Source of the DNA: Actinospineispora acaciae DSM 45401
GTDB taxonomy: Bacteria; Actinomycetota; Actinomycetes; Mycobacteriales; Pseudonocardiaceae
Direction: 5' to 3'
NCBI RefSeq assembly: GCF_000620785.1
Contig: NZ_JIAI01000002.1
Span: 874,177-938,176 of the forward strand
Length of the DNA: 64,000 nucleotides
Shown piece by piece: positions 7,303 through 15,565 of the stretch (position 1 is the first letter of the stretch; every line of letters starts with the position of its first letter). The position numbers were made by a program, and so were the translations under genes. The notes beneath the pieces were generated by a model, which worked only from the letters and a program-made list of their open reading frames with translations, was not told the origin of the DNA and did not search any database.

Positions 7303-8457
7303 TCAGCCGAACAGCGCGCGTCCGACGATCTCTTTCATGATCTCGTTGGTGCCGCCGAAGATGGACTGCACGCGCGCGTCCAGGAACGCCCTGGCGATCG
7401 GGTACTCCAGCATGTAGCCGTACCCGCCGTGCAGCTGCACGCACCTGTCCACGCTGCGCTTGAGCAGGTCGGACGTCCACCACTTGGCCATCGCGGCGTC
7501 GGTGACCGACAGCTTGCCCGCCACGTGCTCCTCGATGCAGCGGTCCACGAACACCCTGGCCACCTGCGCCTCGGTGGCGATCTCGGCCAGCTCGAAGCGG
7601 GTGTTCTGGAACGCCGAGATGGGCTTGCCGAACGCGTGCCGCTCCTTGGTGTAGGCGGCGGTCACCTCCAGCGCGTGCTCCACCCCGGCCGCGCAGGCCA
7701 CCGCGATGGACAGCCGCTCCTGCGGCAGGTTCTGCATCAGGTAGACGAACCCCTGGCCGAGCTCGCCGAGCAGGTTGGACTCCGGCACCCGCACGTCGGT
7801 GAAGAACAGCTCGGCGGTGTCCTGGGCCTTCATGCCGACCTTCTTCAGCCGCCGGCCGCGCTCGAACCCGGGCATGTCCCGCTCCACCACCAGCAGGCTG
7901 AAGCCGTGGCTGCCGGCGTCGGGGTCGGTGCGCACCACCACGATGACCAGGTCGGACATGATGCCGTTGGTGATGAACGTCTTGGCCCCGTTCACCACGA
8001 AGTCGGCGCCATCACCACTGCCGTCGCGCACCGCGCTGGTCTGTATCCCTTGCAGGTCGCTGCCGGTGCCCGGCTCGGTCATCGCGATCGCCGTGATGAT
8101 CTCCCCGGAGCAGAACCCGGGCAGCCAGCGCCGCTTCTGCTCGTCGCTGGCCAGCCGCAGCAGGTACGGCGCGATCACGTCGTTCTGCAGCGGGAAGCCG
8201 ATCCCGCTGGCCCCGGCCCTGGTCAGCTCCTCGGTGAGGATCGCGTTGTAGCGGAAGTCCGCGACCCCGCCGCCGCCGAACTCCTCCGGCACGTCCACCC
8301 CGAGCAGCCCGGCCTTCCCGGCGGCCAGCCAGACCTCCCTGCTGACCTGTCCGTCCTCCTCCCACCGCTCGTGGTGCGGCTCGATCTCGCGCTGGACGAA
8401 CGTCCGGGCCAGCTCACGAAAGGCGAGGTGGTCGTCGGTGAACAGGGTGCGCTCCAT
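7303..8457 (-). CDS. Acyl-CoA dehydrogenase
   Basis: This 384-residue FAD enzyme has the standard layout: helical N-domain, beta domain with ITAIAMTEPGTGSDLQGIQT (FAD/substrate binding), and C-terminal helices with YTKERHAFGKPISAFQNTRF and GGYGYMLEYPIARAFLDARV. In medium-chain enzymes the catalytic Glu lies in YEGT; here that spot is FGGTNEI. The catalytic base is probably Glu247 in LPQERLSIA, the position used by isovaleryl- and long-chain-type enzymes. It catalyses alpha,beta-dehydrogenation of an acyl-CoA in the cytoplasm with electrons going to ETF. The RibD-C reductase follows closely on the same strand. Confidence 0.93.
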   Translation of the reverse strand: MERTLFTDDHLAFRELARTFVQREIEPHHERWEEDGQVSREVWLAAGKAGLLGVDVPEEFGGGGVADFRYNAILTEELTRAGASGIGFPLQNDVIAPYLLRLASDEQKRRWLPGFCSGEIITAIAMTEPGTGSDLQGIQTSAVRDGSGDGADFVVNGAKTFITNGIMSDLVIVVVRTDPDAGSHGFSLLVVERDMPGFERGRRLKKVGMKAQDTAELFFTDVRVPESNLLGELGQGFVYLMQNLPQERLSIAVACAAGVEHALEVTAAYTKERHAFGKPISAFQNTRFELAEIATEAQVARVFVDRCIEEHVAGKLSVTDAAMAKWWTSDLLKRSVDRCVQLHGGYGYMLEYPIARAFLDARVQSIFGGTNEIMKEIVGRALFG

Positions 8458-8502
8458 GCGCCGATCCTCACATACCGGCGCACCTGCCGGTAACCTCGTG
8501 TC

Positions 8503-9555
8503 GTGAATCTTCTGGGTGCCGTCGCCAACGTGCGGGACAGGGCGGTCACCGGCTACCTGGCCGACCTGCGCCGGATGCCCCGCGAGGTGATCGACGCCGC
8601 GCCGAACGCGACGCTCTACCGCTACCTGCCCCTGGATGGGGTCGCCGTATCAGGGCCGCCGGTGCTGCTGGTGCCCCCGCTGGGCGCCCCGGACTTCGCC
8701 TACGACCTGCGCCGGGGCTGCAGCCTGGTGGAGCACCTGCTGCGCGGCGGGCGGGACGTGTACCTGGTCGACTACGGGCCGATCTCGTTCGCCGAGCGCG
8801 GGCTGGGCATCGAGTTCTGGGTGGAGAACGTGGTGCCCAGGGCGGTGCACCGGGTCAGCTCGTACCGGGGCGGCGCGCGGGTGCGGCTGGTCGGCTGGTG
8901 CCTCGGCGGGATCTTCTCGCTGCTCACCGCCGCCGACCGGCCCACCACCCTGCCGGTGTCCGCGATCGCCGCGATCGCCAGCCCCTTCGACGTCTCGGCG
9001 GTGCCCCTGGTCGCCCCGCTGCGCCCGCTGGCCGCGATCACCGGCGGGCGGGTGATCTCGACCGTCTACCAGGCCCTGGGCAGCCTGCCCGCGCCGGTGG
9101 TGAAGTGGGCGTTCCAGCTCTCCACGGTGGACAAGTACCTGACCAAGCCGCTGACCGTGCTGTCCCGGCTGGACGACAGGGACGTGCTGGAGCAGATCGA
9201 GGCCGTGGACTACCTGATGGCCCACATGCACGGCTACCCGGGCCGCACGTTCGGGCAGATCTACCACCTGATGCTGCGGGCCAACGACCTGGCCGACGGC
9301 GCGCTGGACCTGGACGGGCGGCGGATCGCGCTGTCCGAGGTACCGGTGCCGGTGCTGATCGTGGCCGGGCAGAACGACGTGATCGCCCCGCTGGCCGCGG
9401 TCCGGCGCGGCGCCACCCTGCTCACCGGCGCGCCCGAGGTGCGGTTCGAGACCGCGCCGGGCGGCCATCTCGGGGTGCTCACCGGCCGCCGCTCGCGGAC
9501 CACCACCTGGGCGCACCTGGACGCCTTCCTGGACGCCCATGACGGGCAACGATGA
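8503..9555 (+). CDS. PhaC-like alpha/beta hydrolase with Cys nucleophile
   Basis: This 350-residue protein resembles the catalytic domain of polyhydroxyalkanoate synthases: PPVLLVPPLGAPDFAYDLRR, SLVEHLLRGGRDVYLVDYG, and the lipase-like box GWCLGG with Cys133 in place of serine. The predicted acid is Asp292 (AGQNDVIAPL) and the base His322 (PGGHLGVLTG). It lacks the N-terminal extension of full PhaC enzymes, so acyl transfer or thioester chemistry is likely, but true polymer synthesis is uncertain. It starts at GTG 8503, divergent from the acyl-CoA dehydrogenase, and its TGA overlaps the ATG of the TetR gene. Confidence 0.85.
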   Translation: MNLLGAVANVRDRAVTGYLADLRRMPREVIDAAPNATLYRYLPLDGVAVSGPPVLLVPPLGAPDFAYDLRRGCSLVEHLLRGGRDVYLVDYGPISFAERGLGIEFWVENVVPRAVHRVSSYRGGARVRLVGWCLGGIFSLLTAADRPTTLPVSAIAAIASPFDVSAVPLVAPLRPLAAITGGRVISTVYQALGSLPAPVVKWAFQLSTVDKYLTKPLTVLSRLDDRDVLEQIEAVDYLMAHMHGYPGRTFGQIYHLMLRANDLADGALDLDGRRIALSEVPVPVLIVAGQNDVIAPLAAVRRGATLLTGAPEVRFETAPGGHLGVLTGRRSRTTTWAHLDAFLDAHDGQR

Positions 9556-10154
9556 GCCCACGCCCGCGCCGCCGCACCCAGGCCGAGCGCCGAGCCACCA
9601 CCCGGGCCGCGCTGCTGGAGGCCTGCGCGGAGTGCCTGCTGGAGAACGGCTACGCCGGCCTGACCACCGCCGCCGTGGTGGCCAGGGCCGGGGTGAGCCG
9701 GGGCGCGCAGGCGCACCACTTCAGCACCAAGGCCGAGCTCGTGGTGGCCGCCCTGCGCCACGTCTCCGACCAGCTCGCCGCCGAGATCATCGCCGAGCTG
9801 CCCAGCCCGCCGCGCGGCGTCGGGGAGGCCCAGCTGGAGCTGCTCGACCAGCTCTGGCGGCTGCACACCGACCGGCTGTTCCCCGCCCTGATGGAGCTGT
9901 GGCTGGCCGCCCGCACCGACCCCGAGCTGCGCGCCGCCCTGGGTGAGTTCGAGCACGACCTGACCCGGCGGATCGTCGCGTTCTGCCACCAGCGCGCGCC
10001 CGAGCTCGCAGACCGCCCGGAGTTCGGCTCGTTCCTGGCCACCGTGCTCGCCGCGCTGCGCGGCCTGGCCATCCTCGACTTCCTGGACCGGGGCGAGGAG
10101 CTGGCCAAGCTCTGGCCGGGCGTGCGCGCCCAACTCCGCTCCCTGGTGACCTGA
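9552..10154 (+). CDS. TetR/AcrR-family regulator
   Basis: This 200-residue regulator has an N-terminal TetR helix-turn-helix (RRTQAERRATTRAALLEACA, GYAGLTTAAVVARAGVSRGA, QAHHFSTKAELVVAALRHV) in about residues 5-65, followed by a ligand-binding helical domain. The start ATG overlaps the stop of the PhaC-like gene by four bases (ATGA), indicating coexpression; it probably autoregulates that pair and may also act on the divergent acyl-CoA dehydrogenase operon across 8458-8502. Ligand unknown, plausibly an acyl-CoA. Confidence 0.92.
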   Translation: MSPRPRRRTQAERRATTRAALLEACAECLLENGYAGLTTAAVVARAGVSRGAQAHHFSTKAELVVAALRHVSDQLAAEIIAELPSPPRGVGEAQLELLDQLWRLHTDRLFPALMELWLAARTDPELRAALGEFEHDLTRRIVAFCHQRAPELADRPEFGSFLATVLAALRGLAILDFLDRGEELAKLWPGVRAQLRSLVT

Positions 10155-10221
10155 GCAGGAATACGGCACCGGCCTCGGCGGTTGCCACCGCTGATCGATG
10201 CCGCCAGCCCGAGGGGAACCC

Positions 10222-10683
10222 ATGTCCGAGTCCGACTTCGACGTCCCACGGTCCCGACCCCTCAGCCAGGCCGACCGGGAGGCGTTCCTGGCGCAGCCCC
10301 ACGTGGCCGTGCTGAGCGTGGCCGGGGAGGGCGGGCGGCCGCCGTTGACCCTGCCGAGCTGGTACGCGTACCGACCGGGCGGCACCATCGCGGTGATCAT
10401 GCGCAAGGGCAAGCGCAAGTCCCGGCTGATCGCGGCGGCCGGCGTGGTGTCGGTATCGGTGCAGCGGTCCGAGCGGCCGTACCGGTACGTGACGGTCGAG
10501 GGCACCGTCGTCCGGCAGGAGCGGCCGACCGCCGAGGAGCTGGCCGGCGTCGGCGGGCGCTACCTGCCTGCGGAGTCGGTGGACGGCTGGCTGGAGTGGG
10601 AGCTGAGCGGCGCGAACCCCAGCGGCGAGCCCGAGTACGTCGAGATCCGCCCGGATCGGTGGCACACCCGGGACTTCTCCTGA
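10222..10683 (+). CDS. Pyridoxamine 5'-phosphate oxidase-fold (flavin/F420-binding) protein
   Basis: This 153-residue split-barrel protein has DREAFLAQPHVAVLSVAGE, then PPLTLPSWYAYRPGGTIAVI, MRKGKRKSRLIAAAGVVSVS and a RPYRYVTVEGTVV strand. The fold binds FMN or F420; members in actinobacteria are mostly redox or cofactor-binding proteins of unknown substrate. I chose ATG 10222 because GAGGGGAA lies just upstream; eight more residues are possible from ATG 10198. It is likely a single gene. Confidence 0.85.
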   Translation: MSESDFDVPRSRPLSQADREAFLAQPHVAVLSVAGEGGRPPLTLPSWYAYRPGGTIAVIMRKGKRKSRLIAAAGVVSVSVQRSERPYRYVTVEGTVVRQERPTAEELAGVGGRYLPAESVDGWLEWELSGANPSGEPEYVEIRPDRWHTRDFS

Positions 10684-10767
10684 CGCGTCGACACCGCCGG
10701 GTGGCGGGGAGTGGTCTAGGTCGGAAAGGCTAGGAAACCGGGGGGCGAAGCAATTAACGTCAGGTCC

Positions 10768-12147
10768 GTGAGTGCGATAACGGGGCACCAGGCGGCGGCA
10801 TCCGACCTGCGGGCCAGGTACGCCCGGTTGCCGGCGGACCGCCGCGTACGACTGGCCAAGCCGACGTCCAACCTCTTCCGTTTCCGCTCCGACGCCGGCC
10901 GCATCGCGCGGTTGGACGCGGGCGCGCTGGACCGGGTGCTGGAGGTCGACCCGGTGGCGCGGACGGCCACCGTGCAGGGCATGACCACCTACGAGGACCT
11001 GGTCCGGGCCACCCTGGCGCACGGGCTGATGCCGCACGTCGTCCCGCAGCTCAAGACGATCACCGTGGGCGGCGCGCTGGCCGGGCTCGGCATCGAGTCG
11101 GCGTCGTTCCGCAACGGGCTGGCGCACGAGTCGGTGCGCGAGGTGGAGGTGCTCACCGGGGACGGCCGGCTGGTCACGGCCACGGCGGACAACGAGCACG
11201 CGGACCTCTTCCGGGGCATGCCGAACTCGTACGGCACGCTCGGCTACGCGGTCTCGCTCAAGGTCGAGCTGGAGCCCGTCCGCCGCTGGGTGACGCTGCG
11301 CCACATCCCGTTCCCCGGCGCGAGCGGCGCTTCGGAGGCCGCCGAGGCGATCACCGCGATCTGCCGCGCCGGCAGCTACGACGGCGAGCGGGTGGACTTC
11401 CTGGACGGCACCGTCTTCAGCGGAAACGAGCAGTACCTCACGCTCGGCCGGTTCGCCGACGAGGAGCCGTACCAGCCCAGCGACTACACCGGCCAGCGGA
11501 TCTACTACCGGTCCATCCAGCACCGCGAGCACGACGTGCTCTCCACCCACGACTACCTGTGGCGCTGGGACACCGACTGGTTCTGGTGCTCGCGGGCGCT
11601 GGGCGCGCAGCACCCGGTGGGGCGGCTGCTGTGGCCTCGGAAGTACCGGCGCTCGGACGTCTACCGCAAGCTGGTCGCGCTGGACCGCCGCACCGGGCTC
11701 AGCGGCCGGGTGCGCGGCTGGCGCGGGCTGCCCCAGGAGGAGCCCGTCATCCAGGACATCGAGGTGCCGGTGGAGCGGCTGGCCGAGTTCCTCGCCGCGT
11801 TCCACTCCGAGATCGGCATCTCCCCGGTGTGGCTGTGCCCGGTGCGGCTGCGCAACCCCGAGGGGTGGCCGCTGTACCCGATGCAGCCCGGCCGGCTCTA
11901 CGTCAACGTCGGGTTCTGGTCCGCTGTGCCGCTGGGGCCGGGCGAGGAACCGGGCACCTACAACCGCCGCATCGAGCGGTTGGTGGCCGACCTGGACGGC
12001 CACAAGTCGCTGTACTCGGACTCCTACTACACGCGGGAGGAGTTCGAGGGGCGCTACAACGGGCCGGCGTACCGGGAGCTGAAGAAGGCATACGACCCGG
12101 GCGGCCGGTTACCCGATCTCTACGAGAAGTGTGTGCGGGAGAGGTGA
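10768..12147 (+). CDS. tmsA: FAD-dependent 10-methylene fatty acid reductase
   Basis: This 459-residue protein has an FAD-binding PCMH-type domain (KPTSNLFRFRS, VLEVDPVARTATVQGMTTYE, then PHVVPQLKTITVGGALAGLG around residues 88-108) and a C-terminal part shared with DHCR24-like flavoproteins. With the cyclopropane-synthase-like gene two bases downstream it matches the TmsA/BfaA-TmsB/BfaB pair. In that known pathway TmsB methylenates oleoyl phospholipid and TmsA reduces the methylene to a 10-methyl branch (10-methylstearic, tuberculostearic acid) using NADPH. Start GTG 10768. Assignment rests on the family plus the pairing. Confidence 0.85.
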   Translation: MSAITGHQAAASDLRARYARLPADRRVRLAKPTSNLFRFRSDAGRIARLDAGALDRVLEVDPVARTATVQGMTTYEDLVRATLAHGLMPHVVPQLKTITVGGALAGLGIESASFRNGLAHESVREVEVLTGDGRLVTATADNEHADLFRGMPNSYGTLGYAVSLKVELEPVRRWVTLRHIPFPGASGASEAAEAITAICRAGSYDGERVDFLDGTVFSGNEQYLTLGRFADEEPYQPSDYTGQRIYYRSIQHREHDVLSTHDYLWRWDTDWFWCSRALGAQHPVGRLLWPRKYRRSDVYRKLVALDRRTGLSGRVRGWRGLPQEEPVIQDIEVPVERLAEFLAAFHSEIGISPVWLCPVRLRNPEGWPLYPMQPGRLYVNVGFWSAVPLGPGEEPGTYNRRIERLVADLDGHKSLYSDSYYTREEFEGRYNGPAYRELKKAYDPGGRLPDLYEKCVRER

Positions 12148-12149
12148 AC

Positions 12150-13391
12150 ATGATGCGGGTTGCCGAGCTTTTCTCGAATGTGGTCGGTTCAGAGGCCCCG
12201 GTACGGGTCACCGCCTACGACGGCAGTTCGGCCGGCCCGCCCGGCGCCGAGCTCGGCCTGCGGGTCCGCTCGCCGCGTGCGCTGGCCTACCTCGCCTCGG
12301 CGCCCGGCTCGCTCGGCCTGGCGCGCGCCTACGTGACGGGCGAGCTGGAGGTGGACGGCGAGCTGTACCCGGTGCTCGACGCGCTCGCCGAGGTCACCCT
12401 GCACTCCATCCCGAAGCAGCAGCGCGCCACGTTGATGCGCACCCTGCTCGCGGTCCGGCTGCGCTACCGGGCGCCGATCCCGGAGGTGGAGTACGTGCCG
12501 CGCGGCCGGCTGCACTCCAAGCGCCGGGACGCGAAGGCGATCTCGCACCACTACGACGTGTCGAACCGCTTCTACTCCTGGGTGCTGGGCCCGTCCATGG
12601 CCTACACCTGCGCGGTGTACCCCACCGGGGACGCCAGCCTGGAGAAGGCCCAGTGGACCAAGCACGAGCTGGTGGCGCGCAAGCTCGGGCTGAAGCCGGG
12701 CATGCGGCTGCTCGACGTGGGCTGCGGCTGGGGCGGCATGGTGATGCACGCCGCGTCCGAGCACGGCGTCAAGGCGCTGGGCGTGACGCTGTCGCGAGCC
12801 CAGGCCGAGTGGGCGCAGAAGGAGATCGTGGAGCGCGGGCTCACCGAGCTCGCCGAGGTGCGCCACCTGGACTACCGCGACGTGCCGGAGACCGACTTCG
12901 ACGCGGTGTCCTCGATCGGGCTCACCGAGCACATCGGCGGGGCGCAGCTGCCGGCCTACTTCGCCAAGCTCTACGGCAAGCTCAGGCCGGGCGGGCGGCT
13001 GCTCAACCACTGCATCACCCAGCCCACCCCGGACGGGCCCAAGCAGGTGGACGAGTTCATCAACCGCTACGTGTTCCCGGACGGCCAGCTGGAGAGCGTC
13101 GGCCTGCTGGCGACCGAGATGAACCGCCAGGGCTTCGAGGTCCGGCACGAGGAGAACCTGCGCGAGCACTACGCGCGCACGCTGGCCGGCTGGTGCGCCA
13201 ACCTGGACGAGCACTGGGACGAGGCGGTGCGCGAGGTGGGGCAGCAGCGGGCCAGGGTCTGGCGGCTGTACATGGCCGCCTCGCGGCTGGGCTTCGAGCG
13301 CAACAACATCCAGCTGCACCAGATCCTGGGCGTCAAGCTGGGTGAGCGCGGCGCGTCCGGCATGCCGCTGCGCCCGGACTGGGGCTCGTGA
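12150..13391 (+). CDS. tmsB: SAM-dependent fatty-acid methyltransferase, cyclopropane-fatty-acid synthase family
   Basis: This 413-residue enzyme has an N-terminal lipid-binding region (LRVRSPRALAYLASAPGSLG, YVTGELEVDGELYPVLDALA) and a methyltransferase domain with KAISHHYDVSNRFYSWVLG and the SAM motif LDVGCGWGG (188-196), plus GLTEHIGGAQLPAYF and the C-terminal ERNNIQLHQILGVKL typical of CFA synthases. Acting with TmsA it should methylenate the double bond of oleoyl chains in membrane phospholipids. It begins two bases after the tmsA stop, at ATG 12150 (a second ATG follows at once). The stop abuts that of the reverse-strand gene at 13392. Confidence 0.9.
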   Translation: MMRVAELFSNVVGSEAPVRVTAYDGSSAGPPGAELGLRVRSPRALAYLASAPGSLGLARAYVTGELEVDGELYPVLDALAEVTLHSIPKQQRATLMRTLLAVRLRYRAPIPEVEYVPRGRLHSKRRDAKAISHHYDVSNRFYSWVLGPSMAYTCAVYPTGDASLEKAQWTKHELVARKLGLKPGMRLLDVGCGWGGMVMHAASEHGVKALGVTLSRAQAEWAQKEIVERGLTELAEVRHLDYRDVPETDFDAVSSIGLTEHIGGAQLPAYFAKLYGKLRPGGRLLNHCITQPTPDGPKQVDEFINRYVFPDGQLESVGLLATEMNRQGFEVRHEENLREHYARTLAGWCANLDEHWDEAVREVGQQRARVWRLYMAASRLGFERNNIQLHQILGVKLGERGASGMPLRPDWGS

Positions 13392-13598
13392 TCAGTCCGT
13401 CTTCTTGGCCCGGCTGAACCGGCGCAAGAGCACCACGGTGAACACCGCCGAGCAGACCATCAGCACCCCGCTGAACGCCGGGAGCAGCCATCCTCTCGAC
13501 CCCATCAGGCTGACCACGAAGAGCACCAGCCACCCGACCGAGGCGGCGCCGAACATGACGACGTGGCCGATGGTCGGCTGGTGGACGTTGTTGCGCAC
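13392..13598 (-). CDS. Small two-helix membrane protein of unknown function
   Basis: This 68-residue protein has two hydrophobic helices (HVVMFGAASVGWLVLFVVSL and WLLPAFSGVLMVCSAVFTVV) and a positively charged tail (LLRRFSRAKKTD), so both ends are probably cytoplasmic or tail-in. It starts at GTG 13598 and converges on tmsB with the two stop codons touching (13389-13394). No family is recognised. Location next to the membrane-lipid methylation genes may be coincidence. Confidence 0.6.
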   Translation of the reverse strand: MRNNVHQPTIGHVVMFGAASVGWLVLFVVSLMGSRGWLLPAFSGVLMVCSAVFTVVLLRRFSRAKKTD

Positions 13599-13840
13599 GC
13601 CGTCCAGCTTCTCAGGTCGTGGCCGGTCACCCGGGCACCGGGTGATCTATGCCTCGAATGGGGACCCCCGAACTCGATCGAGGTCACGATCGGGTAACCT
13701 TCCGGGCGTCGGTCGGTACGTATCGTAGTGGTGCCGACGAGATGATCCACTCGATCGGGCATCGCTGCGCTGAGTCTTCTCACCGGAGTGTGACGACCCC
13801 TCGATGCTCGAGCTGGGCGAGAGGCGAGGAGCTCCTGGTA

Positions 13841-14101
13841 ATGGCGTTGAGCCCGAAAGAACGCGCGGACTTCGACGAGATCGTCACCCGGCTGAGGCTG
13901 GAAGACGCTCACGTCGGTGAGGTCGCGCCGAAGCGGCGGTCGACCACGCTGCTGGTGAGCCTGATCGCCGCCGTGCTGGTGGTCGGGCTCGGGGTGGCGC
14001 TGGTCAGCGACGGCGTGCTCGGACCGATCCTGGTCATCTGCGCATCCGTCGCCTGCGTCGTGCTGATCGTCCGGCGCTGGGCGCGCTCCCGCCGGCGCTG
14101 A
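13841..14101 (+). CDS. DUF3040 domain membrane protein
   Basis: This 86-residue protein begins MALSPKERADFDEIVTRLRL, the N-terminal signature of the actinobacterial DUF3040 family, followed by two transmembrane helices (TTLLVSLIAAVLVVGLGVAL and GVLGPILVICASVACVVLIV) and a basic RRWARSRRR tail. Function is unknown. I chose ATG 13841, preceded by a GAGGCGAGGAG purine stretch, over upstream in-frame starts which would read non-coding sequence. The 13599-13840 gap holds nothing else I can support. Confidence 0.85.
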   Translation: MALSPKERADFDEIVTRLRLEDAHVGEVAPKRRSTTLLVSLIAAVLVVGLGVALVSDGVLGPILVICASVACVVLIVRRWARSRRR

Positions 14102-14165
14102 GCTCCGGTCGCCTCGGTGGGCGATGATGTCGGTGCACTGCCGAGGCGATCGAGAGGACGGCGCC

Positions 14166-14975
14166 ATGCCCGTCACGATGTCCGAGCTGACCGGCGACCT
14201 CGCCGAGGAGACCGGCACGCTGCGCGCGCTGCTCGCCGGGCTGGACCCGGCCGGTTGGGAGCTGGCCACGCCGGCCGAGGGCTGGGCGGTGCGCGACCAG
14301 GTCAGCCACCTCGCGTACTTCGACGACGCGGCCATCCGCTCGGCCGTCGACCCGGACGGCTTCACCGCGGACATGCAACGCACGCTCACCTCCGGGCTCA
14401 CCCCCGACGACATCGCCGCCCGGTACCGCGACCTGCACCCCGATGACCTGCTGGCCTGGTTCGACTCATCCCGGGCCGGCCTGATCAAGACCTTCGCCGC
14501 GCTGGACCCGGGGAAGCGGGTGCCCTGGTTCGGGCCGCCGATGAGCGCCGCGTCCTCGGTCACCGCCCGGCTGATGGAAACCTGGGCGCACGGCCAGGAC
14601 GTCGCCGACGCGCTGGGCGTGGTCCGCGAACCCACCGACCGGCTGCGCCACGTGGCCCACATCGGGGTGCGCGCGCTCCCGTTCAGCTACGCCCTGCGCG
14701 GCCTGGAGGCCCCCGAAGCCCCAGTCCGCGTCGAGCTGACCGCCCCCACCGGCGACCTCTGGACCTGGGGCCCACCCGACGCCGCCGACGTGGTCCGCGC
14801 CCCCGCCCTCGACTTCTGCCTCCTGGTCACCCAACGCCGCCACCGCGACGACCTCACCCTCGAAGTCACCGGCAAGGTCGCCACCGAATGGACCACCATC
14901 GCGCAGGCCTTCGCCGGAGCCCCCGGCCCGGGCCGCGCGCCGTTGCCCCGCGAGTCGGGGTTTTTGTCAGGGTGA
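14166..14975 (+). CDS. TIGR03084-type metal-binding protein, maleylpyruvate isomerase/DinB fold
   Basis: This 269-residue protein has the mycothiol-dependent DinB-like N-terminal domain (GWAVRDQVSHLAYFDDAAIR; histidine in SHL, later ETWAHGQDV supplying the other ligands) and a C-terminal domain (PFSYALRGLEAPEAPVRVEL). The family binds a metal and may use mycothiol. The start ATG 14166 is preceded by GAGAGGACGG. Remarkably its last residues and stop (ESGFLSG-stop) are encoded by the dispersed 22-bp repeat at 14952, so the native C-terminus has probably been replaced or trimmed by that repeat. Confidence 0.88.
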   Translation: MPVTMSELTGDLAEETGTLRALLAGLDPAGWELATPAEGWAVRDQVSHLAYFDDAAIRSAVDPDGFTADMQRTLTSGLTPDDIAARYRDLHPDDLLAWFDSSRAGLIKTFAALDPGKRVPWFGPPMSAASSVTARLMETWAHGQDVADALGVVREPTDRLRHVAHIGVRALPFSYALRGLEAPEAPVRVELTAPTGDLWTWGPPDAADVVRAPALDFCLLVTQRRHRDDLTLEVTGKVATEWTTIAQAFAGAPGPGRAPLPRESGFLSG

Positions 14976-14995
14976 GTCGCGGATTTCGTCAGGCT
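14952..14995. repeat. Dispersed tandem 22-bp repeat, locus A (two units)
   Basis: Two 22-bp units (14952-14973 and 14974-14995) begin GAGTCGGGG / GAGTCGCGG and end GTCAGGGT / GTCAGGCT, with a T-rich centre. The same pair occurs at 59426 and, inverted, at 60073. The forward gene at 14166 stops at TGA 14973-14975 and the reverse gene at 14989 stops at TGA 14989-14991, so both convergent genes end inside the element. Confidence 0.85.
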
Positions 14996-15516
14996 GACTG
15001 CTCGGCCGCCGGGTCGACGTGCACGTTGCGCGCACCCACCACGCCGCGCAGCCCCGAGCAGTTCACACAGCCCACGCAGCCGACGCAGTCCGTGCAGTTC
15101 ACGCACCCGATACAGCCGATGCAGCGGGTGCAGCCGATGCAGGCCAGGCAGCCGATGCAGGCGCTGATCGCGATCGACAACAGGGTCAGGATGCTGCCCG
15201 CGACCGCCACGCTGCCCGCCGTGAGCAGGCTGCCGGCGACCGCGACGCTGCCGGACGTGCCGGCCGACCCGGCCACCGCGACGCTGCCGGCGGTGGCCAC
15301 CGACCCGGAGACCGCCGCGCTCCCGGCCACCGCCACCGACCCGACCACCGCCGTGGAGTGGGTCACCGCCGTCGAGCCGACCACCAGCGCGGAGTGGCTG
15401 ACCGAGGTGGCGCCCGCGACCAGGGCACTCTCGGTGGCGCCGACGCTGCCCGCCACCTTCTGGGTCCGTTCCGGTAACCGGGCGTGGGACAGGCGGGCGC
15501 GCAGCGGTGTGGTCAC
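14989..15516 (-). CDS. Cysteine-repeat (C-x-x)n, hexapeptide-repeat protein of unknown function
   Basis: This protein of about 175 residues (GTG 15516; an alternative ATG at 15567 would give 192) is built of three- and six-residue repeats. The middle is a run of hexapeptides (GSVAVA, GSAAVS, GSVATA, GSVAVA, GSAGTS, GSVAVA, GSLLTA, GSVAVA). After a short hydrophobic stretch (ILTLLSIAIS) come twelve cysteines spaced exactly every third residue (CIGCLACIGC, TRCIGCIGC, VNCTDCVGC, VGCVNC). A narrow beta-solenoid with a cysteine ladder is the natural structural guess. GC-rich third positions on this strand support coding. It is divergent from alkB and its stop lies in the 22-bp repeat. No function can be named. 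Confidence 0.65.
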   Translation of the reverse strand: MTTPLRARLSHARLPERTQKVAGSVGATESALVAGATSVSHSALVVGSTAVTHSTAVVGSVAVAGSAAVSGSVATAGSVAVAGSAGTSGSVAVAGSLLTAGSVAVAGSILTLLSIAISACIGCLACIGCTRCIGCIGCVNCTDCVGCVGCVNCSGLRGVVGARNVHVDPAAEQSA

Positions 15517-15565
15517 CGCGACAGGATCGCAGCAACTCCGGTCCCTGTGAAAGCCTTGACCCGAC

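Noticed and set aside
7303..8457. Acyl-CoA dehydrogenase called inactive because YEGT is FGGT
   Set aside because: Isovaleryl/long-chain-type enzymes use a Glu on another helix; Glu247 in QERL is present, so it is probably active.
10170..10200. Palindrome GCGGTTGCCACCGC as an operator for the PPOX gene
   Set aside because: Arms are only five bases and common by chance at this GC content.
8400..10505. Long opposite-strand frames over the PhaC-like and TetR genes
   Set aside because: Forward-strand genes here have clear motifs and ATGA coupling; the reverse frames are antisense shadows.
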